Below, piece after piece: positions 1 to 7,140 of a stretch of DNA of 20,973 nucleotides. The position numbers were made by a program, and so were the translations under genes. Below the pieces are notes generated by a model. The model was not told the origin of the DNA. It saw only the letters and a list, made by a program, of their open reading frames with translations, and did no database searches. The stretch is from assembly GCA_046760785.1 (NCBI GenBank), contig JBHIET010000060.1, positions 1 through 20,973 of the forward strand, given 5' to 3'. The first letter of the stretch is position 1. Each line of letters starts with the position of its first letter. The DNA comes from JBHIET01 sp046760785 (lineage in GTDB: Bacteria; Chloroflexota; Anaerolineae; B4-G1).

Positions 1-1
1 T

Positions 2-1117
2 GGCGAAAATCCGCAGAACTATGCCCGATTTGGCCTGGCCGGGCACGAGGGGGTTGACTTTGGGCTGCCCACGGGGAGCAATGTTTACGCCTGCGCCGAG
101 GGCGAAGTGCTCAAGATTCAGTCCCGCAACGACACCGCTTATGGCATCCACGTCTGCCTGCGGCACCGGGTAGGGGGGCGTGAGTACCAAACCATCTATG
201 CCCACCTGTCCAGGGTGCTGGTCTCCGAGCACCAATCTGTGAGGGCCGGCGAACGTATCGCTCTATCCGGCGACACGGGCAACTCCACCGCCCCTCACTT
301 GCATCTTACTCTCAAACTGATCGGCGCCGAGAACCCCGGCTACGGAAACAGGCTTGATCCGCTGCCCTACCTGGAGGAGATTGAGCTTCCGGAGCCGAGT
401 GATCTCACCATCTACACCGGCGACCCGGTACGGCTACGGGCCAGGCCCACGACTGCCTCTACACAACTGGCGTGGCTGGATAAAGGCGAGGCGCTCACCG
501 TGCTGGGCGACGCCGACGCAGCCCGCGCCAGGGTAGGGCGGCACGGGCAATGGATCCAGGTGCGGCGCGCCGACGGGATGGAGGGTTACGTGGCTGCCTG
601 GTACGTCCAACTGGAACCGCCTGCCTGGACGCCGCCCGAACCACCGCCGGCCGGCCCGCTGGTCGTCTACGCCACCGAAGCGTTGAACGTGCGCCGGGGC
701 CCCTCCACCGGCACCAGCCGCGTGGCCATCGCCCTGCCCCAAGACCCGCTGGTGGTCATCGGCGACCGGGAGGCGGTGCTCGCCGTGCTGGGCGACCGGG
801 GTGAGTGGCTGCAGGTGTGCCTCTCTGATATGACCAAGGGGTACGTCGCCGCCTGGTACGTGCAACTCAATCCCGGCCCGGCACCGGAGGCTTTGCTGAC
901 CGTCTATCCCACGCAGGATATGAACATGCGCGAGCGGCCTACGATCAGAGCGAAACTGGTCGGGCGGCCCGCGCACAACGCGCCGCTCACGGTTCACGAC
1001 GACCCGGAGCGGGCGCGGGCGCTGGTGGGCCGGTACGACGAGTGGCTCTACGTGGAGACGGAGGATGGGGAGCGGGGATGGATAGCGGCCTGGTACGTCT
1101 CGACGACACAGACGTAG
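2..1117 (+). CDS. M23 (LytM-type) peptidase with three C-terminal SH3-like repeats, 5' partial
   Basis: The open frame runs in from the window edge, so the N-terminus and any signal peptide are missing; the GTG at 107 is internal. Seen: the LytM zinc motif HxxxD (H15, D19, counted from the first full codon), a later YAH, then GDTGNS followed by HLH (H99, H101). All expected zinc and catalytic residues of a peptidase M23 domain are therefore present. Three repeats of about 70 residues follow, each opening with a hydrophobic strand (LTIY, LVVY, LTVY) and R-x-x-P-T/S, and each closing on AWYVQ or AWYVS. This is typical of bacterial SH3 (SH3b) domains that bind the cell wall. The family cuts peptide cross-links of peptidoglycan outside the membrane. 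The gene converges on sppA with a shared hairpin between them. The family call is firm; the exact cell-wall role is inferred. Confidence 0.88.
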   Translation, partial: GENPQNYARFGLAGHEGVDFGLPTGSNVYACAEGEVLKIQSRNDTAYGIHVCLRHRVGGREYQTIYAHLSRVLVSEHQSVRAGERIALSGDTGNSTAPHLHLTLKLIGAENPGYGNRLDPLPYLEEIELPEPSDLTIYTGDPVRLRARPTTASTQLAWLDKGEALTVLGDADAARARVGRHGQWIQVRRADGMEGYVAAWYVQLEPPAWTPPEPPPAGPLVVYATEALNVRRGPSTGTSRVAIALPQDPLVVIGDREAVLAVLGDRGEWLQVCLSDMTKGYVAAWYVQLNPGPAPEALLTVYPTQDMNMRERPTIRAKLVGRPAHNAPLTVHDDPERARALVGRYDEWLYVETEDGERGWIAAWYVSTTQT

Positions 1118-1125
1118 GCTAGATA

Positions 1126-1156
1126 GACCCTTCGGGTTTTGGGAACCCGAAGGGTC
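1126..1156. terminator. Hairpin between convergent genes, probable bidirectional terminator
   Basis: A perfect 13-bp inverted repeat (arms 1126-1138 and 1144-1156, loop TTGGG) fills most of the 43-bp gap between the stops of the M23 peptidase and sppA. The position suits a two-way terminator. Neither side has a good T-run, so the call rests on the stem and its placement. Confidence 0.6.
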
Positions 1157-1160
1157 TTCG

Positions 1161-2117
1161 CTACGGCCTCGCAAACCGGTACTGCAACGACGGCATTCCA
1201 GCCCAGCCCAGAATCTCCTCCAGCGTGGGCAGAGTGGAACGGGCCTGGAAGCTGTAGAGCGCTTCAAGGAAGGAAGGCGTCGGCTTCAATTCGATCACCC
1301 GTGGCTCTCCCTCGATGTCGCCCAGTTCCGCCGCTTTGGCGATGGCGTTGTCCAGCGTGCCCACCTCGTCCACCAGCCCCAGATCCAGTGCCTGCCTGCC
1401 GGTGTAGATGCTGCCGTCAGCTAACTCGCGTACGTCCTCCAGCGGCAGGGAGCGCGCCTGGGCCACGATTTCCACGAACCCCTTGTAAACCTCGTCGGTG
1501 ATCTCCTCCCACAGCACCTGCTCCTCCTCTGTCATCTCGCGGAAGGGGCTGCCGATGTCTTTGTGCGGGCCGGAGGTGATGACTACCACGTCCACGCCGA
1601 TCTCGTCCAGTAACTCCTCGACGTTGAGGAATTGGCTGATGACCCCGATGGAGCCAGTCAGGGTGTCTGGGTGAGCGAGGACGTAGTCGCCGCCGCAGGA
1701 GATATAGTAGCCGCCCGAGGCAGCCATCTCACCCATCCAGATGACGACTGGCTTCTCGAATTCCAACAGCGCGTGGTAGATTTCATCGGAGGCGACTACG
1801 CTGCCACCGGGGCTGTTGACGCGCACTACGATGGCTTTGATGGCGGGGTTGGTGGCTGCCTGTTCCAGTAGATCGTTCGTGCGGTCGGGGGTGATGCCTG
1901 TGGTGGTTAAGTAGTCCAGAGGGCCGCTGGTGATCGTGCCTTCGAGCCGGATCACGGCCACGGCGTCGCCGAGGCCGATAGTCGGCGGAGTGGGTTCCCC
2001 GGCCATGCGGCCCAGCGCGCTGAGAGTGAGAAGCCCTGTCCCGGCACAACTGCACACCGGCAGCGTAAAGCCCAGGATGAAGGCCAGAAAGATCCACACA
2101 ATCGTTCGATTCCTCAT
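1161..2117 (-). CDS. sppA: Signal peptide peptidase SppA (S49 family), short single-domain type
   Basis: 318 residues, the length of the Bacillus-type single-domain SppA rather than the double-domain E. coli protein. One hydrophobic segment at residues 7-29 anchors it to the membrane, with the catalytic domain outside. The nucleophile is S134 in MAASGGYY. The probable general base is K186 in SGPHKD; the 52-residue spacing equals that of the Ser147/Lys199 dyad known for B. subtilis SppA. The substrate-binding segment VNSPGGSVVAS and the C-terminal YTGRQALDLGLVDEVG are also typical. The family degrades signal peptides left in the membrane and acts in membrane stress. The ATG start has a good ribosome binding site (AAAGGAGTG). 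The gene lies 79 bp after tyrS on the same strand and may be cotranscribed with it. Confidence 0.93.
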   Translation of the reverse strand: MRNRTIVWIFLAFILGFTLPVCSCAGTGLLTLSALGRMAGEPTPPTIGLGDAVAVIRLEGTITSGPLDYLTTTGITPDRTNDLLEQAATNPAIKAIVVRVNSPGGSVVASDEIYHALLEFEKPVVIWMGEMAASGGYYISCGGDYVLAHPDTLTGSIGVISQFLNVEELLDEIGVDVVVITSGPHKDIGSPFREMTEEEQVLWEEITDEVYKGFVEIVAQARSLPLEDVRELADGSIYTGRQALDLGLVDEVGTLDNAIAKAAELGDIEGEPRVIELKPTPSFLEALYSFQARSTLPTLEEILGWAGMPSLQYRFARP

Positions 2118-2159
2118 CTAACACTCCTTTCCAAGAATCGGCTCTGTATGGTGGGTGCT

Positions 2160-2182
2160 GGATGCTAGCTACCGGATGCTAG
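2160..2182. repeat. Short tandem repeat GGATGCTAG in the tyrS-sppA gap
   Basis: GGATGCTAG occurs at 2160-2168 and again at 2174-2182, followed by a partial inverted copy (GCATC). It lies just downstream of the tyrS stop. No function can be assigned. Confidence 0.5.
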
Positions 2183-2196
2183 ATTGAGCATCGAGC

Positions 2197-3441
2197 CTAC
2201 TCTCCAGCGCCTTTCTCCAATACCAGTCGCAAGAAGCGACGCTTTCCTACCTGCAGTACCGCTTCGTCCTCAACCTCGATCTCCGTCTCGATGTCAGTCA
2301 CACGCTCGTCGTCCAGTTTGACCGCGCCCTGCTGCACCAACCGACGGGCCTCGCTCTTGCTGCGGGTTAACCCTGCGCTGTGAATGATGTCCACGATATT
2401 GGTTGGGCCGGCCAGCGCGTGGGTGGGCATCTCCTCTGGCAACTCGCGCTGCTGGTGTACTCGTTCGAAGTAGGCAGCGGCCTTGTCGGCGGCTTCGTCT
2501 CCGTCGAAGATGGAGACAATCTCCCAGGCGAGTTTCTTCTTCGCCTCCATTGGGTGAGCTTCGCCCCGCTCCACCGCCTCCAGCAATTCGTTGATCTGCT
2601 CCGGCGTCCAGCGGGTGACCAGTTCAAACCAGTTGCGCATCGCCGAGTCAGGGATAGACATCGTCTTGCCGTACTTCACCTCCGGTGCTTCGTCTATGCC
2701 AACGTAGTTTCCCGTGCTTTTGCCCATACGAAGATAGCCGTCGGTACCCACCAGGATGGGCAGTGTGATGCAGATTTGCGGACGCTGACCGAATGCCTCC
2801 TGTAACTTACGTCCGGCCAGGAGGTTGAATAGCTGATCGGTGCCGCCTATCTGCACGTCGGTCTCCTGCGCCACAGCGTCGTATCCCTGCATCAGCGCGT
2901 AAAAGAATTCGTGCAGCCAGATGGCGTCCCCCTGCTCGTGACGCTGCGCAAAGCTATCACGAGCCAGGAACTGTTGGACGGTGAAGTGGGAAGCCAGTTT
3001 GATGACATCGCTGAAGGTGAGTTTGCTCAGCCATTCCGCGTTATCGCGCACTTTGGTCTTTTGTGGATCGAGTATCCTGAACGCCTGCTCCGTGTAGGTA
3101 CGGGCACTCTCCGCTACTTGTTCCGGCGTCTGTTGCACACGTGCAGTGGTCCTTTCACTGGGGTCGCCGACGAGCCCCGTAAAGGAGCCAATGAGGAACG
3201 TCACCTCGTGGCCCAACTCCTGGAATTGCTGGAGTTTGCGCATGGTGACAGTGTGGCCCAGGTGAATGTCGGGGGCGGTGGGGTCGTAGCCACAGTAGAC
3301 GCGCAGCGGGCGTCCGGTCTTCTCCGCCTCGATCAACCTTTCCTGCAGTTCTTCTCGCATGTGTTCCTTGATCTGTTCATCACCGAATTCTGCACCGCGC
3401 ATCAGGATGGCGACTTGCTCGTCAATCGTAGGTTTGCTCAT
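2197..3441 (-). CDS. tyrS: Tyrosyl-tRNA synthetase
   Basis: A class I aminoacyl-tRNA synthetase that charges tRNA-Tyr in the cytoplasm. Numbering here is from the upstream ATG at 3450. The N-terminal catalytic domain has CGYDPTAPDIHLGHT, with the HIGH motif at 63-66, and GGTDQLFN at 212-219. The KMSKS loop appears as RMGKST (241-246). A C-terminal S4 RNA-binding domain covers roughly 350-410. The length (414-417 residues) is normal. Two start codons are possible. ATG 3450 is only 2 nt from the GGAG core. ATG 3441 (MSKPTIDEQ) is 11 nt from it and matches the usual N-terminus, so 3441 is preferred. The leader contains a promoter, a long hairpin and a terminator, listed separately. The kinase lies upstream and sppA downstream, all on the same strand. 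Confidence 0.96.
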   Translation of the reverse strand: MSKPTIDEQVAILMRGAEFGDEQIKEHMREELQERLIEAEKTGRPLRVYCGYDPTAPDIHLGHTVTMRKLQQFQELGHEVTFLIGSFTGLVGDPSERTTARVQQTPEQVAESARTYTEQAFRILDPQKTKVRDNAEWLSKLTFSDVIKLASHFTVQQFLARDSFAQRHEQGDAIWLHEFFYALMQGYDAVAQETDVQIGGTDQLFNLLAGRKLQEAFGQRPQICITLPILVGTDGYLRMGKSTGNYVGIDEAPEVKYGKTMSIPDSAMRNWFELVTRWTPEQINELLEAVERGEAHPMEAKKKLAWEIVSIFDGDEAADKAAAYFERVHQQRELPEEMPTHALAGPTNIVDIIHSAGLTRSKSEARRLVQQGAVKLDDERVTDIETEIEVEDEAVLQVGKRRFLRLVLEKGAGE

Positions 3442-3599
3442 CAGATACATCTCTCCTTTCGTGGATTTATGTGGCTGGGTAGTGTCTCCCTTTGGTGTTG
3501 CTATCTGCCTTGCTCTGGCGATCCAGTAGGAGCCAGTGGTACATATACCATTTCGGAAAGTCTTTGGGCAACGGGGACGCTATCTATGGCTGGGGTAAC

Positions 3600-3622
3600 A
3601 AAAAACCCACTGAGCGTGGGCC
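3600..3622 (-). terminator. Intrinsic terminator in the tyrS leader (candidate attenuator)
   Basis: Read on the minus strand, CCCAC-GCTCA-GTGGG forms a GC-rich 5-bp stem that two G-U pairs and an A-U pair can extend. A run of six T follows directly (A-run at 3600-3605 on the plus strand). It lies about 140 nt downstream of a good promoter and about 160 nt upstream of tyrS. It can either end kinase transcripts or act as a tyrS attenuator. Confidence 0.75.
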
Positions 3623-3623
3623 T

Positions 3624-3678
3624 AGCGGATTGCAGCGCAAGAAGGCGCAGGCATCTGATCGCCGCGCTACAATCCGCT
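3624..3678 (-). promoter_or_regulatory. 15-bp hairpin directly 5' of the tyrS leader terminator
   Basis: Arms 3624-3638 and 3664-3678 are complementary over 15 bp with one G-U pair on the minus-strand RNA, and the loop is 25 nt. On the RNA this hairpin stands immediately before the terminator stem, as expected of a leader control structure. I could not find the conserved T-box core (AGGGTGGNACCGCG), so this cannot be called a T-box. The loop and 3' arm also hold an 11-codon ATG...TAG frame without Tyr codons or a ribosome binding site, probably by chance. Confidence 0.5.
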
Positions 3679-3753
3679 GCAATAGGTGTAGGCGTGGAAT
3701 CTCCGGGTCTGGTGTATCAACTCTATGCACCTCGGCGGGTGAATCTTGTTTAG

Positions 3754-3781
3754 ATTATACCGAAAACGGGCAAAAAGGCAA
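3754..3781 (-). promoter_or_regulatory. Sigma70-like promoter for tyrS
   Basis: On the minus strand: -35 TTGCCT (3776-3781), a 16-bp spacer, and a perfect -10 TATAAT (3754-3759). Transcription would start near 3747 and give a leader of about 300 nt before tyrS. The promoter sits just downstream of the kinase stop, so tyrS has its own start. Confidence 0.65.
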
Positions 3782-3845
3782 TTGGGCAGGCCGGCTAAAT
3801 GAGCGGGGCAGTTGGGCATGTTCCACGTTGACGGTCTCTCTCCCA

Positions 3846-5276
3846 TCAGCCTTGCGGAGTCGGGGTGGGCCTCACGGTAGACGTCGGGGTTGGTACGGGT
3901 GTTTCCGTCGGTATTGGTGTGTTCGTCGGTGCAGGCGTATTTGTCGGTATACTCGTCGGTGTGGGAGTGGGACGGCGTGTTCGTCGTGGTTCCGGCTGCG
4001 GGGTGCTGGTCGGCGTTGGCGTGTATGTGGGTGGCGGTACGTACTGTGTTGGAGTCGGTGACGGCATGACGGGTCGCAGAGGCCCTTCGAACTCGTTGGG
4101 TTCCTCTGTGGGCTGGCGTCTGGATGGGCTCAACGTGGGGCTTGGCGTGGGTGTCGCAGTGGAGGAGGGTGTGACTGTCGGGGTGTGGGTGGACGTTATG
4201 GTGGCAGGGGCTGTGAGCGTTGCCGTGGCCGTGGGGACGCCTCCTGTATTGATTCTACCAAATATGAGTGAGATGATCGTCGCCAGGGACACGAGACCGA
4301 CTGCCACCAAGGCGGCTCCGAGTCGGCGATCAACTCGCAGGCCCCCAATCCCTATTCGGGGCAGCAATATGGTCGTGCTTGGTGGCTTCTCTACTAGATG
4401 TGTGGCACTTTCCGAGGGCGTGGTGCTCTCAGCTTCCACCATGGGTAAAGGCGAGCCGAACAGCGCTTCGTGCATCTCTGCGATGCTTTGGAATCGCTGG
4501 GATGGCTGCAGAGCCATAGCCTTCATAAGCACTCGCTCGGCCGTCTCGCTCACGTCATTCCTGTATTGGCGCAGTGGCACCAGGCACTCTGGGTCCACAA
4601 CCCGCTCCGTCACTGTCGGCGGTGGTTCTCCTGTCAGTGCGTGATACAGCGTTGCACCCAGAGAGTAGACGTCGGTGCGGGCGTCGGTGGACCCCTTCTT
4701 GGCGTCGTATTGCTCTGGCGGGGCGTACTCCGGCGTGCCCAGACCTCGCATCACTGTCCGCGTGTGGGGATCGTCGGGATCTATCAACTTCGCCAATCCG
4801 AAATCAACCAGCGTCACCTGCCCCTGTGGCGCGATGACCACATTCTGCGGCTTGACGTCGCGGTGGATGACGCCTTGTTCATGGCAGTGAGCAAGGGCTT
4901 CCATCAATTGCCGTGCCCAACCAAAAACCTCATCTTCGCTCAGTTTTCCCTTCTCGTCGATGATCTCATCCAGGCGCTTGCCGTGGATGAAATCCATCAC
5001 CAGATAGGCGTTGCCGTCCTCTTCGAAGTGATCGGTGACGCGGGGCAGGTTGGGATGGCGAAGCGCTGCCAACAATTGCGCTTCTTGCAGGAACTGCTCG
5101 CGAAGTTGAGGCAGCGCAGTCCCCGGAGTGCCAGGATAGGGCAGCATCTCTTTGAGTGCGCAGCGGACGCCAAGGGTGATATCCAGCGCCTCGTAGACAG
5201 CGCCCATGCCGCCCTCGCTCAGCAGAGCGATGATCTGGTAGCGACTGTAGATTACCTGTCCTGGGATGAGAGACAT
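3846..5276 (-). CDS. Transmembrane PknB-type serine/threonine protein kinase with Thr/Pro-rich tail
   Basis: A Hanks-type kinase that phosphorylates Ser/Thr on proteins. Numbering is from an upstream in-frame ATG at 5294. All catalytic elements are seen: glycine loop LSEGGMGAVYEA (25-36), K48 in CALKE, alpha-C E71, HRDVKPQN (144-151), DFG (164-166) and APPE (191-194). One membrane helix (about 325-346) separates the cytoplasmic kinase from a tail of about 130 residues. The tail is almost entirely Thr, Pro and Ser (TPTPTPS-like). It has no PASTA, WD or TPR sensor domain, so it is probably a disordered extracellular stalk. I place the start at 5276 because MSLIPGQVIYSRYQI is the usual N-terminus of this group; neither start has a strong ribosome binding site. 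It lies upstream of tyrS, which has its own promoter. The substrate is unknown. Confidence 0.93.
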   Translation of the reverse strand: MSLIPGQVIYSRYQIIALLSEGGMGAVYEALDITLGVRCALKEMLPYPGTPGTALPQLREQFLQEAQLLAALRHPNLPRVTDHFEEDGNAYLVMDFIHGKRLDEIIDEKGKLSEDEVFGWARQLMEALAHCHEQGVIHRDVKPQNVVIAPQGQVTLVDFGLAKLIDPDDPHTRTVMRGLGTPEYAPPEQYDAKKGSTDARTDVYSLGATLYHALTGEPPPTVTERVVDPECLVPLRQYRNDVSETAERVLMKAMALQPSQRFQSIAEMHEALFGSPLPMVEAESTTPSESATHLVEKPPSTTILLPRIGIGGLRVDRRLGAALVAVGLVSLATIISLIFGRINTGGVPTATATLTAPATITSTHTPTVTPSSTATPTPSPTLSPSRRQPTEEPNEFEGPLRPVMPSPTPTQYVPPPTYTPTPTSTPQPEPRRTRRPTPTPTSIPTNTPAPTNTPIPTETPVPTPTSTVRPTPTPQG

Positions 5277-5371
5277 TGCAGCTCTGACATCCAAATCTGT
5301 CCCCGGAGAGACTCTGTGTTTAGCGCTCGAAGAGGCTTCAGCTCAGATAAGGCTATTCGCCACCTTGACCA

Positions 5372-5550
5372 GTCGGTAGTCCCCCCATAGAGTGTTGGTC
5401 GCTCGGCCTCGCCCGGACGTGAACGTCCGGGCTGAGAGAGCAAAGCCCTACGGGCTGAAATCCAGCCCCCGCAGGGGCTTCGCTCTTTCAGCCGGGCGGT
5501 TTAGCGAGGCGGCTGGAAGAACACCAACACCCAAGCGGGGGACTACCGAC
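5372..5550. mobile_element. MITE-like palindromic element, 179 bp, with 14-bp perfect terminal inverted repeats
   Basis: The ends are perfect inverted repeats: GTCGGTAGTCCCCC (5372-5385) and its complement (5537-5550). Further nested inverted pairs lie inside: GTGTTGGT (5392-5399) with 5523-5530, and GCCTCGC (5406-5412) with 5504-5510. The core has several small hairpins, including GCCCGGACGT/ACGTCCGGGC and an 18-bp imperfect stem from near 5431 to near 5492. GACCAGTC occurs as a direct repeat at both ends (5367-5374 and 5548-5555), partly overlapping the terminal repeats. There is no coding potential. This fits a non-autonomous transposable element or an extended REP-like repeat. It sits just upstream of the kinase gene. 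Confidence 0.6.
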
Positions 5551-5637
5551 CAGTCTGGGTGTGGAGAACGTGTAACGGTTCTCGACCTGTTCGGCTGGTT
5601 CATATCAGCAAGAGAGCCTTTCGCAATTCAAACTGCC

Positions 5638-5736
5638 AGACTGCGGAAGTCTCGAAGGTGCTCCGCCTAGTGGCTTTTGACGCCACATGGGACTGATTCT
5701 GCTTTCGAAATGCCAGACGGCAGACTTCCGCAGTCT
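5638..5736. repeat. Inverted repeat with 15-bp perfect arms
   Basis: Arms AGACTGCGGAAGTCT (5638-5652) and AGACTTCCGCAGTCT (5722-5736) are exact complements about 70 bp apart. GCC before the left arm and GGC three bases after the right arm prolong the symmetry. A small hairpin, GTGGC/GCCAC, lies between them. No gene is seen here. It could be a small mobile or REP-type repeat, or a remnant of one. Confidence 0.55.
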
Positions 5737-5764
5737 TTTGGCAACTACTCACCCCAAGCTCCAA

Positions 5765-5847
5765 GTCCCCGTCCCGGGGACGTCGTATGCGGTAGATGAC
5801 CACTTTGCCGTGCCGTTTTGCGCTCGAGACGCCCCCGAGACGGGGGC
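5765..5847. repeat. Two short GC hairpins in a gene-free stretch
   Basis: GTCCCCG-TCC-CGGGGAC (5765-5781) and GCCCCCG-AGA-CGGGGGC (5831-5847) are perfect 7-bp stems with 3-nt loops. Neither has a T-run. They lie in a region without recognisable genes, which continues featureless to about 6001. Confidence 0.45.
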
Positions 5848-6001
5848 TACGAGCCTGGAAAACGATCTACGCTGCTCAGGCTGAGTAGTGACGTCTTTTG
5901 GACAAATTATGAAAGGGTCTCCAGCAACTTATATTGTAGTCGAGAAATCGGTCACTGTCAATGATATGGACTACGATTCGGTGCCTCAAGTGTGACAATA
6001 A

Positions 6002-6142
6002 CGCAGCGTTATCGGTGGGACGAACCTGATGAATCTCATACGGCCTGGCGCGGCTGACGCCTCGCGCCCCGTGTTCGTGGTCGAGGGTATCGTGGACTAC
6101 GTCACGCTGTGGCAGTGGGGCCACCAGCGGGTTCGCTGGAGC
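6002..6142 (+). pseudogene. Fragment of a TOPRIM-domain (primase-like) protein
   Basis: The frame from 6002, opening just after a stop codon, encodes RPVFVVEGIVDYVTLWQWG. This has the TOPRIM pattern of a hydrophobic strand, then EG, then D and a helix with LxxxG, as in DnaG-type and plasmid/phage primases. Only this motif is recognisable: the N-terminal zinc finger, the DxD strand and the rest of a primase are missing. After about 6140 the frame loses similarity. An overlapping frame gives VLCPGCKSNRI, which looks like half of a zinc ribbon. It is best read as a decayed remnant of a mobile-element or plasmid gene. The 5850-6001 stretch upstream holds nothing I recognise. Confidence 0.45.
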
Positions 6143-6344
6143 CGGTGCTGTGTCCTGGGTGCAAAAGCAATCGTATTGCGAGTGGACAGGAAAAAGAGAA
6201 GGCACGAATGCAAATGCAGCAACTGATCGACCAACTATGTATAACCTACGTCCAGGCGCGAGGCGGTCGAGCCGTTCGTCACGGCGGTGATCACCCGCCG
6301 CCATGCAGTTCTCGTCGGCCCACCGTGCAAGCCTGGCAAATGGA

Positions 6345-6374
6345 GACCGCCCCCGCCATTCCTGTCGGGCGGTC
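6345..6374. repeat. Short inverted repeat upstream of the broken hypothetical gene
   Basis: GACCGCCC (6345-6352) and GGGCGGTC (6367-6374) form a perfect 8-bp stem with a 14-nt loop, about 50 bp before the ATG at 6427. It might be an operator, an old terminator or a repeat remnant; the sequence does not decide. Confidence 0.35.
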
Positions 6375-6426
6375 GTTCCGCGTCGGCTTGTGTAGTCAAT
6401 CAGTGTAATGTAGAATTCGCACCACG

Positions 6427-6999
6427 ATGAGCACCAAGCGAAGCCAATCAATCGCAGCACCAAACGGGCAGTCAAGACAAATAGACCTGGATTTTGTGCA
6501 TTGTGTCCGCGAGTATAACTACCACCGCGCCCCGGAGCGGCGGGTGCGCACGGTGGAGGAAGCGCGCGCCTTTGTCGAGGAAGTGGGCTTCTGCCACTTC
6601 TGGCCCATCAAGGGGATCGAGACACCTAACCTATTCCACGCCATCGCCGGGCGGGTGCGACCTGTGCCGATGGAGCACGACGACCCCGACATTAGCAAGT
6701 GCTGGGGCTGGAAGGACCACGCGCTGGACAAGCGGTGGTGGTATTACGGGAAGCTCCTACGGAAGCGTGCCACGCTGGTCTCGCTGGATATGCTTCCCAT
6801 GTTCTACGCCTGTAGCGAGAACTATGGCTCGCTTGACGATTGTCTCCAGGAGTAGTTGCAGATGGGGCTCAATGTGCTCCCCATTGGCGTGGCCGAGGCC
6901 GGGGCGTGGAGATATGCGTTCATTAACGACCCTTCCAGCACCGAGGCCCTGGCCCGGTTCCCGCGCGTTACCAAGTACTACCACCCTTCGGCAGACGGT
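6427..6999 (+). pseudogene. Conserved hypothetical protein gene, interrupted by an in-frame amber codon and truncated
   Basis: The first 142 codons (from ATG 6427) encode a protein resembling conserved hypothetical proteins in which similar phrases occur: EEARAFVEEVGFCHFWPIKGIETPNLFHAIAG and, further on, a WGWKD...WWYYGKLLRKRATLVSLDMLPMFY segment. This is recalled family similarity, not a search result. Possible relation to winged-helix, AlkZ-like proteins is uncertain. A TAG at 6853-6855 stops the frame. The same frame continues without a gap (QMGLNVLPIGVAEAGAWRYAF...) to about 6990, where it runs into repeat sequence. The gene therefore carries a nonsense mutation and lacks its natural 3' end. 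Readthrough or a sequencing error at the TAG is possible. Confidence 0.6.
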
Positions 7000-7100
7000 T
7001 CGGTAAGCCCTTCGACAGGACTTCGGCGAGCCCCTCGGCCTGAGACTTCGCCGAGCTCAGTCGAGGCGCTCGGGACGAAGGCTCAGTCGAGCCGCTCAGG
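7000..7100. repeat. Cluster of TTCGGCGAG / CTCAGTCGAG short repeats
   Basis: A stretch made of overlapping direct and inverted short motifs. GCTCAGTCGAG occurs at 7055-7065 and 7081-7091 (26-bp period), mixed with CCTTCGACAGG and CTTCGGCGAG units. A related phrase (CTCGTCCTGAGCCTGTCG) recurs near 12653-12670. It looks like the dispersed intergenic repeat of the genome and has replaced the 3' end of the preceding broken gene. Confidence 0.55.
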
Positions 7101-7110
7101 GCACCACTCA

Positions 7111-7128
7111 CCACGCTGCTCAGCGTGG
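7111..7128. terminator. Perfect palindrome after the lipoprotein gene, possible terminator
   Basis: CCACGCTG-CT-CAGCGTGG is an 8-bp perfect stem with a 2-nt centre, 13 bp beyond the stop of the minus-strand lipoprotein gene. There is no T-run on that strand. A terminator role is inferred from position only. Confidence 0.4.
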
Positions 7129-7140
7129 GGTGGCCGGTCG

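Noticed and set aside
434..1267. 277-codon minus-strand frame over the SH3 repeats
   Set aside because: It is a shadow of the M23/SH3 gene; the product is Arg/Gly/Pro-rich without any motif.
2911..3753. 280-codon plus-strand frame over the start of tyrS and its leader
   Set aside because: It lies opposite tyrS and its promoter and terminator structures, and encodes nothing recognisable.
3441..3760. Classical T-box riboswitch upstream of tyrS
   Set aside because: The layout fits, but the conserved T-box sequence and a clear Tyr specifier loop were not found, so only a generic attenuator is proposed.
4470..5390. 306-codon plus-strand frame opposite the kinase
   Set aside because: Kinase motifs on the minus strand are complete; the opposite frame has no family features.
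5876..6475. 199-codon minus-strand frame in the decayed island
   Set aside because: It crosses the TOPRIM fragment and the broken gene start, has no domain, and its composition fits a chance frame.
5384..7140. CRISPR array or phage remnant
   Set aside because: The repeats are irregular and palindromic without evenly sized spacers, and no integrase, capsid or cas gene is present.
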